A DNA stretch of 5,180 nucleotides. Source: Bacteroidales bacterium (GTDB lineage Bacteria > Bacteroidota > Bacteroidia > Bacteroidales > Bacteroidaceae). The first letter of the stretch is position 1; every line of letters begins with the position of its first letter. Location: NCBI GenBank assembly GCA_030523385.1, contig JAUNIV010000206.1:1-5180 (forward strand). Direction: 5' to 3'. The position numbers were made by a program, and so were the translations under genes. Under the pieces are notes generated by a model that was given only the letters and a program-made list of their open reading frames with translations, had not been told where the DNA came from and did not search any database. Below, piece after piece: positions 1-5,180 of the stretch.

Positions 1-540
1 CTTTTCCAGCATCAGCCGGTGGTCGGCTGTCAGGTAAGGCTCACACTCTACGGCGTTGATGATGACACATTCTGCCTTGCAACCCGGAGGAGGGGAGAGC
101 TTGACGTGTGTAGGGAAACAGGCACCACCCATACCTACTACGCCTGCATCTTTTATCTTTGCTACGATTTGTTCGGGTGTCAGGTTACACTCTTTCACCA
201 ATGCTGCACTGCGGTCAATCGTTTCTTCCCATTCGTCGCCGTTCACGTCGATAAAGATGGCAGGTTTGCGATAGCCGCTGGCGTCGATGACGCTGTCCAC
301 CTTGTTTACCTTGCCGGACACGGACGAGAATATGGCTGCCGATACAAAGCCTCCTGCTTCAGCAATCTTGGTACCCACCTTCACCACGTCGCCTTTCTTT
401 ACGATGGCTGTGGCAGGTGCACCGATGTGCTGTGACAAAGGGAACACCGCTTGCTTGGGAAGGGCAAGGGTCTCGATGGCTTTGCCTGCTGACAATTTAT
501 TTTCTGCCGGATGTACTCCACCAATTCTAAATGTCTTCAC
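1..540 (-). CDS. rnfC: Electron transport complex subunit RnfC, N-terminal 180 residues (3' end beyond window)
   Basis: RnfC is the peripheral cytoplasmic Rnf subunit that exchanges electrons with NAD(H); the family combines a Complex I 51-kDa-like NADH/FMN domain with C-terminal 4Fe-4S motifs. I translated all 180 codons in the window without a stop. The N-terminus MKTFRIGGVHPAENK has the usual RnfC 'GGxHP..NK' form. A glycine/lysine-rich segment at residues 41-80 resembles the lipoyl/biotinyl-like RnfC N-domain (VKKGDVVKVGTKIAEAGGFV). The nucleotide-binding glycine loop GMGGACFPTHVKL lies at 136-148, followed by the RnfC hallmark NAVECEPYLTADHRLM at 162-177. The start is GTG at 540-538: the same frame reaches a TAG eight codons upstream with no ATG between. 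Family members are about 440 residues, so the rest of the NADH domain and the iron-sulfur part lie to the left. It begins 40 bases after rnfB on the same strand, so it is almost surely cotranscribed. Oddity: Cys141 sits in the glycine loop where many homologues have Gly or Thr. Confidence 0.95.
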   Translation of the reverse strand, partial: MKTFRIGGVHPAENKLSAGKAIETLALPKQAVFPLSQHIGAPATAIVKKGDVVKVGTKIAEAGGFVSAAIFSSVSGKVNKVDSVIDASGYRKPAIFIDVNGDEWEETIDRSAALVKECNLTPEQIVAKIKDAGVVGMGGACFPTHVKLSPPPGCKAECVIINAVECEPYLTADHRLMLEK

Positions 541-580
541 TGTTATATCTTTTTTATTTTCTACTTAGGATGAATATTGA

Positions 581-1618
581 TTATGCCTCTGCTTTCGGAA
601 CTTCGGCTTTGGGGGCTTCTGCCATCGGGGCAGCCGGAGCAGCCTTTGGAGCTTCCGTCTTAGGTGCTTCCACCTTAGGAGCAGGAGCAGCCTTCGGAGC
701 CTCTGGCTTCGGTGCTTCGGTCTTCGGAGCAGCCGGGGCAGCCTTAGGAGTTTCTGTCTTTGGTGCGGCAGGAGCTTCCGGTTTCGGCTTGCGCGGCGGG
801 AAGTTCATGGCATGAATAGCTCCCTTCGGACATTCCGGTTCACACTTGCGGCAAGACTTACACTTAGCTGGGTCGATGTATGCCAGGTTGGCTTCCAGCG
901 TGATAGCTTCGAACGGACAGGTCTTCACACACTTGCCGCAGCCGATACAGCTTGCTTTACAAGCCTTGTTGGCTATGGCACCCTTGTCTTTGTTTACGCA
1001 CATCACCACTACGCGGCGGTTGTTCTTGCCCTTCGGACGGATTTCGATGATTTTGCGCGGACATGCCTTGCTACATGCGCCACAAGCCGTACATTTGGCT
1101 TCATCCACTTCGGGCAATCCCGTTTCCGGATTCATGCGGATGGCATCAAACTGACATGCTTCCACACAGTCGCCGCAACCCAGACAGCCGAAAGTACAGC
1201 CCGTTTCGCCGCCCGAAGTGCTATGGGCGATGGCACACGAGCGTGCTCCGTCATACTGAGCCGTGCGTGGACGATTTTCACAACTACCGTTACATCTTAC
1301 TACCGCAACTTTCGGTTCGGCAGCAACGGCTTCCAATCCTAATATGGCAGCTACTTTCTCCATAACCGGAGCACCGCCTACCGGACATAGCTTACCTTCC
1401 AGCGAACCGGCATCGGCAGCCTTCACGCAGGCACCCGCAAAACCGGAACAACCGGGATAACCACATCCGCCGCAATTGGCCTGGGGAAGCACTTCGCTAA
1501 CCTGAGCAATCCGCGGATCTTCATACACAGCAAATTTCTTGGACGCGACGTACAAGATCACCGCGGCAATCAAACCTATCGCTCCCAACGAAATCACTGC
1601 AACCAGAATTAAATTCAT
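581..1618 (-). CDS. rnfB: Electron transport complex subunit RnfB, long multi-cluster form with Pro/Ala/Lys repeat tail
   Basis: RnfB is the membrane-anchored iron-sulfur subunit thought to receive electrons from ferredoxin and pass them into the Rnf complex. The 345-residue protein starts with one membrane helix (about 4-25), then the RnfB 4Fe-4S domain with Cys49, 52, 57 and 78 in a CX2CX4CX20C pattern (NCGGCGYPGCSGFAG). Four ferredoxin-type CX2CX2CX3C motifs follow: Cys145/148/151/155, Cys176/179/182/186, Cys224/227/230/234 and Cys253/256/259/263. Further cysteines at 109, 113, 128, 141, 207 and 220 leave room for another cluster. Proteobacterial RsxB is about 190 residues with two ferredoxin motifs, so this is the longer form known from anaerobes such as Acetobacterium. 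From about residue 276 to the end is a Pro/Ala/Lys/Glu low-complexity tail. The ATG at 1618 is directly followed by the anchor helix, which supports this start. It lies 25 bases after rseC and 40 bases before rnfC. Confidence 0.97.
   Translation of the reverse strand: MNLILVAVISLGAIGLIAAVILYVASKKFAVYEDPRIAQVSEVLPQANCGGCGYPGCSGFAGACVKAADAGSLEGKLCPVGGAPVMEKVAAILGLEAVAAEPKVAVVRCNGSCENRPRTAQYDGARSCAIAHSTSGGETGCTFGCLGCGDCVEACQFDAIRMNPETGLPEVDEAKCTACGACSKACPRKIIEIRPKGKNNRRVVVMCVNKDKGAIANKACKASCIGCGKCVKTCPFEAITLEANLAYIDPAKCKSCRKCEPECPKGAIHAMNFPPRKPKPEAPAAPKTETPKAAPAAPKTEAPKPEAPKAAPAPKVEAPKTEAPKAAPAAPMAEAPKAEVPKAEA
584..793 (-). repeat. Repeat-coding 3' end of rnfB (PKAAPAAPK/EAPK tail)
   Basis: This stretch encodes RnfB residues 276-345, made almost only of Pro, Ala, Lys, Glu and a few Thr/Val/Met. 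Three imperfect units align: residues 291-307 (PKAAPAAPKTEAPKPEA), 308-323 (PKAAPAPKVEAPKTEA) and 324-340 (PKAAPAAPMAEAPKAEV), followed by a partial PKAEA to the stop. The unit is therefore 16-17 residues, or 48-51 bases. Synonymous positions differ between units (for example Pro as GGA, GGG or GGT on the plus strand), so the DNA copies have diverged while the amino-acid composition was kept. Such sequences usually form extended, flexible, charged linkers. What the tail binds, if anything, cannot be seen. Confidence 0.9.
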
Positions 1619-1643
1619 AAGTTTTAGTTAGTTATTTAATTAA

Positions 1644-2066
1644 TTATTTTATTGGTTCTATGGTAAACGAAAACTTTCGGCTCAGCTTGCTGCGACACAG
1701 ATAAATCACTGCGTAGTAGGGCACCAAAGCCAACAGTGCAATGACCGCCGATGCCAGCTCGTCTCTTCCCGTGAAATGCATGGCCAGAAACAAGGCTGCC
1801 AACAAAACCAAAAAAGGGACGCCAAAGGCCAGAAAAACGGCCTGCATCCCCATAGAAGTAGTGCCATAGAGCATCACTTCCTCACCCGTGCGGTAGGAAG
1901 CGGCTTTAGGCTCGAAAACGTCTATCAGTTTTTCTTTGCTCTCAGATGCGTTGCAGTGTCCTTTCACGCTGCAAGCAGAGCAGGCAGAAGTCTGAACGAT
2001 TCTCACCCGTATGTGAGAACCATTGATGTTTTCCACAATACCACGATGTTTGATTATATCGGTCAT
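1644..2066 (-). CDS. rseC: RseC-family (SoxR-reducing system) integral membrane protein
   Basis: This 140-residue protein matches the RseC/MucC family layout: a short cytoplasmic N-terminal domain beginning with a 'hrGiVenI' segment, a cysteine motif, then two membrane helices. The cysteines are Cys29, Cys32 and Cys38 (SACSACSVKGHC, CX2CX5C), which could bind a metal or iron-sulfur centre or act in thiol redox chemistry. Membrane helices are predicted at about 74-97 and 104-124, with a short basic C-terminus (CRSKLSRKF). In Escherichia coli RseC works with the Rsx (Rnf-like) complex in keeping SoxR reduced. Here it directly precedes rnfB by 25 bases, so a role in assembling or maintaining the Rnf complex is more likely than a SoxR-specific one; that is inference from position. 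Start: ATG at 2066, preceded by an AT-rich 116-base gap, so it is probably the first gene of the rnf operon. The family assignment is firm, the exact function is not. Confidence 0.88.
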   Translation of the reverse strand: MTDIIKHRGIVENINGSHIRVRIVQTSACSACSVKGHCNASESKEKLIDVFEPKAASYRTGEEVMLYGTTSMGMQAVFLAFGVPFLVLLAALFLAMHFTGRDELASAVIALLALVPYYAVIYLCRSKLSRKFSFTIEPIK

Positions 2067-2071
2067 TTTTG

Positions 2072-2100
2072 CAAACTATAGATTACAAAACTGCTGCAAA
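2072..2100 (-). promoter_or_regulatory. Weak promoter candidate(s) for the rseC-rnfBC operon
   Basis: The AT-rich gap before rseC contains three TTTG elements on the minus strand that resemble the Bacteroidetes -7 box TAnnTTTG. CAGTTTTG at 2093-2086 matches five of the six fixed bases and would leave a short leader of roughly 10-20 bases. TATTTTTTG ending at 2097 has TA but one extra spacer base. ATAGTTTG ending at 2072 is so close to the ATG that a transcript would be nearly leaderless. None has a clear TTTG -33 box at 19-21 bases. A promoter in this gap is expected because the genes on either side look unrelated, but I cannot say which box is used. Confidence 0.28.
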
Positions 2101-2147
2101 AATAACACTTTAATCGGATACTATGAAGCATAAAATGATATTTTCAC

Positions 2148-2168
2148 TATAAAATTCGATTTTTTATA
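2148..2168. repeat. AT-only inverted repeat between ilvA and rseC
   Basis: TATAAAA and TTTTATA form a perfect 7-base inverted repeat around a 7-base loop (TTCGATT on the plus strand), beginning 15 bases beyond the ilvA stop codon. It could be a weak 3'-end structure for ilvA. It contains no G-C pair in the stem and is not followed by a run of T on the minus strand, so I do not call it an intrinsic terminator. In such AT-rich DNA it may be chance. Confidence 0.35.
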
Positions 2169-2182
2169 TGGAAAGATTGATT

Positions 2183-3388
2183 TTATCGTGCCTGTTTCAT
2201 GATTACATATCCGGCTTCTGTCAGTTTCTGGCGGATAGAAGCGATGTGTTCTTCGTTTCTTGTTTCCATCACTACACGCAGGGCACATCCGGTCACGTCA
2301 GTGCTTTCGGTGTTTCGCTCGTGGTGCACGGATATCACGTTGCCGCCTTGTTCGGCAATGATGCGACTTACGCCGAGCAGCTGTCCCGGTTTGTCCAATA
2401 AGTCCAGTGTGACGGCATACGTACGTCCGGATTTGGCCATACCTCGGCTGATGACACGGCTTAATATCGTCACGTCTATGTTTCCGCCGGACACCACGCA
2501 TACGGTCTTCTTGCCTGCCACGGGCACTTTGTTGAACATGGCTGCGGCTACTGCCACGGCTCCCGCACCTTCGGCCACCATCTTTTGGCGTTCTATCAAA
2601 GCCAGTATGGCAGCGGCTATCTCGTCTTCGGTCACGGTCACAATGCCATCTACATACTGGTTCACCAAATCAAAGGTATGTGCTCCCGGTTCTTTCACGG
2701 CTATGCCGTCGGCAAAGGTAGAGACTGCATCCAGCCGTTCGATGCGTGCATGTTGTATGGATTGGGCCATGCTGGCTGCCCGTTCGGCTTGCACTCCATA
2801 TACTTTGATGGAAGGGTTGAGCGACTTCAGTGCAAATGCCACGCCCGATATCAGTCCGCCTCCTCCGACGGGCACCAATACCACTTCCACATCGGGCATT
2901 TCGTCTAATATCTCCAGTCCGATGGTGCCTTGTCCGGCTATCACATTCTCGTCGTCGAAGGGGTGAACGAAAGTATATCCCTTCTCGTCGCGCAGTTGCA
3001 GGGCACGCTGGTAGGCATCGTCATACACTCCGGGCACTAAGCACACATTGGCACCGAAGTGCTTCGTGGCCTCCACCTTAGATATAGGTGCTCCTTCGGG
3101 CAGGCAGATGAGCGATTGTATGCCGCTCTTCGTGGCGGCTAAGGCTACGCCTTGTGCGTGGTTTCCGGCCGAACAGGCTATCACTCCTCTTGCTTTCTCT
3201 TCGTCAGACAGTTGGGATATTTTATAGTACGCACCGCGCAATTTGAACGAGCCGGTAAACTGTAAGTTCTCAGGTTTCAGGTAAACCATACTTTCCGGAT
3301 TAATCTGCGGAGCATAAATCAGTTCTGTGTGCCTGATGACCTCTCTTAGGACATGGGCAGCCTTGTATATAGCATCTAATCGTAACAT
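2183..3388 (-). CDS. ilvA: Threonine ammonia-lyase (threonine dehydratase), medium form with C-terminal ACT domain
   Basis: This PLP enzyme deaminates L-threonine (and usually L-serine) to 2-oxobutyrate (or pyruvate) and ammonia, the first step from threonine to isoleucine and a route to propionate. The 401-residue protein shows the fold-type II signatures: the PLP lysine Lys49 in TGSFKLRGAYYK, SAGNHAQGVA at 73-82, the phosphate-binding loop VGGGGLISG at 174-182, and VSGGNID at 299-305. Residues about 325-401 form one ACT domain (YAVTLDLLDKPGQLLGVSRI, then a GGNVISVHHER segment), which suggests allosteric control by an amino acid. Length and single ACT domain fit the 'medium form' family: longer than catabolic TdcB (about 330, no ACT) and shorter than E. 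coli IlvA (514, two regulatory units). The feedback effector cannot be read from the sequence. Start: ATG at 3388, preceded by an A-rich leader with GGAAG. It has its own promoter candidate, and no other ilv gene is adjacent in the window. Confidence 0.96.
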   Translation of the reverse strand: MLRLDAIYKAAHVLREVIRHTELIYAPQINPESMVYLKPENLQFTGSFKLRGAYYKISQLSDEEKARGVIACSAGNHAQGVALAATKSGIQSLICLPEGAPISKVEATKHFGANVCLVPGVYDDAYQRALQLRDEKGYTFVHPFDDENVIAGQGTIGLEILDEMPDVEVVLVPVGGGGLISGVAFALKSLNPSIKVYGVQAERAASMAQSIQHARIERLDAVSTFADGIAVKEPGAHTFDLVNQYVDGIVTVTEDEIAAAILALIERQKMVAEGAGAVAVAAAMFNKVPVAGKKTVCVVSGGNIDVTILSRVISRGMAKSGRTYAVTLDLLDKPGQLLGVSRIIAEQGGNVISVHHERNTESTDVTGCALRVVMETRNEEHIASIRQKLTEAGYVIMKQAR

Positions 3389-3413
3389 TTTCTTCCTTTT
3401 TTAAAATCGGGCG

Positions 3414-3444
3414 CAAAGCTACTAAAAATCTATATACATTGTAA
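3414..3444 (-). promoter_or_regulatory. Bacteroidetes-type promoter for ilvA
   Basis: On the minus strand, TAGCTTTG at 3421-3414 is an exact match to the Bacteroidetes sigma-ABfr -7 box TAnnTTTG and is followed by CGCCC. A degenerate -33 element TTAC (consensus TTTG, two of four bases) lies 19 bases further upstream at 3444-3441. Transcription would begin roughly 20 bases before the ilvA ATG. The position in the 80-base gap after the barrel gene indicates that ilvA is transcribed on its own rather than only by read-through. No attenuator or leader peptide fits in such a short leader. Confidence 0.6.
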
Positions 3445-3468
3445 CCCATGCCTAAGTTTTTTTAAAGC

Positions 3469-5180
3469 TTACATCACACCTGCATCCGTATCGCTGTTGC
3501 TCAACTTCTTGCTGGAGCTTTGATAATTGCGACCGAAACTGAAGTTGTAGGAGAAGGTGATGAACGCGCAGTGTGCCGATTCCTTCACATGCCAGGCACC
3601 CTTCGAACCTGCATACTTGTTGCGGTTTTCCTGCTCACGCTTGTAGTTGTCGGCAAACGGATTGATGCACCCCACGCCTACGTTGGCCTTTCCCAGTCTG
3701 TATTGCAACATCAGCACGTGCAGGTTCTCGCCTCCGGTCAGGCTCTCGCCGAAGAAAGAATTGCGGTTGCTCTGTATCATGAAGTAACCCATGAACTTCT
3801 TATACATGCAGTTGGCTTCCAGTTCGTAATACCAGTTGGTGTAGGTGTGGTAATAATCCAGACCGTCGCTCCAGTAGCGGTTTACACCCACATTGGCGCT
3901 TAATTGCAATACGTTCCACAGCATGCCTACGCGGGCAGACACTTCGTTTTCCCATGCCTGGAAACTATAGTGGTTGGCATAGCTGCGGATAAACTTGTTG
4001 TTCTCGCGGTAGGTCTGTTCCATGATTACGTCCGGCGCATTGCGGTAGCGCGAATACCAGTTCAGTTGCACCTTTTTCTTATTATAACCCAACGTCAGGT
4101 TCAACCGATAGTTGTTATAAGGTTGCAATGCAGGGTTTCCGCGCTGTATCTGCAAGGAATCCACCAGCTGATCCACCGCGCTCAGTTGCGAGAGCGAAGG
4201 CTGGTTGCTGTCCAGACTACCGTTCAGGCGGGCATAGAAGGCATCGCTGAAGGTATAGGCCAAGCTGAAACGCGGATTGACCGTGTAAGTTTCGTAATCT
4301 TCCTGACCTATCTGCTGGAACCAAGAGCGGGTGACGCCTGCGCCTACCATGTAGTTCAGCTTCTTCCACTTGCCGTTATATTGTGCGTAGGCATACGTGT
4401 CAGCCTGCTTCATCTGCGTGTTATATTGCAGCGTACCGTCGTAGGTGTTGTCAGAGTAAGCCTGCGTGTGCTTGACTCCTGCGCTCAATCGCCCCGTTTC
4501 AAATCCCTTCTCGTAGATACCTTCACCGATGAGCGAATACTTATCGCCCTGCACGCCCGAGAAGTAATCGGCCACGTATTCATCTCCCAATAATTCCTGA
4601 TAGCTCTGGCGGTTGTGGCTGCCTATGTAAGTACCTACCACGTTCAGGGCTAAGAATTGCTTGTGCTTCAGGTTCTTCTGGAAATACAGGTCGAGCGACG
4701 GACGGCTGTTGCGGTCATGAGCATTCTCCAAGCGTTCGGTCACTTGTCCGGGATATTCCTGCGTGAGCAGATGGCTGTGGAAAGTTTCTTGCGGCTGGTT
4801 GTGGTTAAAGAAGTTCAGCGAAGCGTTGAACATGTAGTTGTCCTGTTCTTGCAGGTTGTAGCTGAATCCTCCCCATTGTCCGTATTCTTCGTTGGTAGCC
4901 GGGATACCCTCTTCTGTGCGGTGCAGCGTCCTGCCGTCCTCCATGACGAAGGTTTCGTCGTTCGTTCTCCAGGCCTCATTGAATTTGTGCGGATAGCCTC
5001 CGTAATAGATACCGAACTCCGACTTCTTGTGGTTCACTTTGGCAGAGAAGTTGTAGTTTCCCCACATCACGTAGGGCGACTGGCTTGCCGAGAAGCTGAC
5101 AGAACCACCCAAATCGTAGCGTTTCACGATGTAGTTCACCACAGCTCCGGCATCGCCGTAACGCAGTCCGGGGTCTTCTA
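3469..5180 (-). CDS. TonB-dependent-receptor-like outer membrane beta-barrel protein (OMP_b-brl_3 type), C-terminal part
   Basis: Only the last 569 codons are in the window; the reading frame is open to the right edge, so the N-terminus (signal peptide, probable carboxypeptidase-regulatory-like domain, most of the plug) is missing. The visible part starts with EDPGLRYGDAGAVVNYIVKR, which matches the end of a TonB plug domain ('G..a..vInIitKr'). The rest is a long series of alternating aromatic/polar strands with charged turns, rich in Tyr, Trp, Phe and Asn, as in a Bacteroidetes transport barrel. The last strand is about AFITFSYNFSFGRN, followed by 18 hydrophilic residues ending NSDTDAGVM. 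This layout and ending resemble the outer membrane beta-barrel family (PF14905) rather than SusC, and no SusD-like gene follows. The substrate is unknown. A GTG within the window (5142) would give a protein lacking the plug and is not the true start. The downstream neighbour ilvA has its own promoter, so no functional link is implied. Confidence 0.88.
   Translation of the reverse strand, partial: EDPGLRYGDAGAVVNYIVKRYDLGGSVSFSASQSPYVMWGNYNFSAKVNHKKSEFGIYYGGYPHKFNEAWRTNDETFVMEDGRTLHRTEEGIPATNEEYGQWGGFSYNLQEQDNYMFNASLNFFNHNQPQETFHSHLLTQEYPGQVTERLENAHDRNSRPSLDLYFQKNLKHKQFLALNVVGTYIGSHNRQSYQELLGDEYVADYFSGVQGDKYSLIGEGIYEKGFETGRLSAGVKHTQAYSDNTYDGTLQYNTQMKQADTYAYAQYNGKWKKLNYMVGAGVTRSWFQQIGQEDYETYTVNPRFSLAYTFSDAFYARLNGSLDSNQPSLSQLSAVDQLVDSLQIQRGNPALQPYNNYRLNLTLGYNKKKVQLNWYSRYRNAPDVIMEQTYRENNKFIRSYANHYSFQAWENEVSARVGMLWNVLQLSANVGVNRYWSDGLDYYHTYTNWYYELEANCMYKKFMGYFMIQSNRNSFFGESLTGGENLHVLMLQYRLGKANVGVGCINPFADNYKREQENRNKYAGSKGAWHVKESAHCAFITFSYNFSFGRNYQSSSKKLSNSDTDAGVM

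Noticed and set aside
19..568. Overlapping plus-strand open frames at the left edge
   Set aside because: The minus strand translates cleanly into RnfC with family motifs, so these are shadows.
531..815. Plus-strand open frame coding a Gly/Ala/Ser/Phe repeat protein
   Set aside because: It is the antisense reading of the repetitive rnfB 3' end; the repeat pattern is inherited from the PAK tail.
812..1342. Plus-strand open frame of 176 codons
   Set aside because: It is antisense to the cysteine-rich core of rnfB; no known domain is seen and the opposite strand is certain.
2148..2168. Intrinsic terminator for ilvA
   Set aside because: The stem has only A-T pairs, the alternative pairings compete, and no T-run follows in the direction of transcription.
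2199..2966. Long plus-strand open frame of 255 codons
   Set aside because: It lies wholly antisense to ilvA, which has clear PLP and ACT motifs; the product is Ser/Thr/Pro-rich with no recognisable domain.
3445..3468. Terminator after the barrel gene
   Set aside because: Only a 4-base TAAG/CTTA pairing with an A-rich loop is present, which is too weak to call.
3904..4593. Plus-strand open frame of 229 codons
   Set aside because: It is antisense to the outer-membrane barrel gene and has a Val/Ile/Arg/Gln-rich composition typical of a shadow frame.
3469..5142. Complete barrel gene starting at the GTG at 5142
   Set aside because: The frame stays open to the window edge and the upstream codons continue a plug-domain motif, so the gene is cut by the window and this GTG is an internal valine codon.

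Overview
The window looks like ordinary chromosomal DNA of a Bacteroidales bacterium, most likely Bacteroides or Phocaeicola. This rests on the gene content (an Rnf cluster led by an RseC-family gene, a single-ACT threonine ammonia-lyase, and an OMP_b-brl_3-type outer-membrane barrel), on a Bacteroidetes-style promoter (a TAnnTTTG -7 box) before the lyase gene, and on A-rich leaders rather than strong Shine-Dalgarno sites. The genus is inferred from style, not from a diagnostic sequence. All five real genes lie on the minus strand, so in transcription order the window reads from right to left. Coding density is high and there is no gene-free stretch longer than about 120 bases.

In transcription order: (1) 5180-3469, the C-terminal part of a TonB-dependent-receptor-like outer-membrane beta-barrel protein, with its N-terminus beyond the right edge. 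(2) 3388-2183, a complete threonine ammonia-lyase (ilvA), with a good promoter candidate in the 80-base gap before it. (3) 2066-1644, a complete RseC-family membrane protein. (4) 1618-581, a complete RnfB with an N-terminal anchor, many iron-sulfur motifs and an unusual Pro/Ala/Lys/Glu repeat tail. (5) 540-1, the N-terminal 180 residues of RnfC, which starts with GTG and runs off the left edge.

rseC, rnfB and rnfC are separated by only 25 and 40 bases and are probably one operon, continuing left into the remaining rnf subunits (expected rnfD, G, E, A, not visible here). Rnf is a membrane complex that passes electrons between reduced ferredoxin and NAD while moving ions. RnfB is the ferredoxin-side iron-sulfur subunit and RnfC carries the NADH/FMN-type domain. 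RseC probably supports assembly or redox maintenance of the complex. IlvA makes 2-oxobutyrate from threonine for isoleucine synthesis or propionate formation; a metabolic link to Rnf through ferredoxin is possible but speculative. The barrel gene appears functionally unrelated.

I found no mobile element, CRISPR array, tRNA, rRNA or clear new system. The points most worth checking are the RnfB repeat tail, the additional RnfB cysteines, and the hydrophilic extension after the last barrel strand of the outer-membrane protein.
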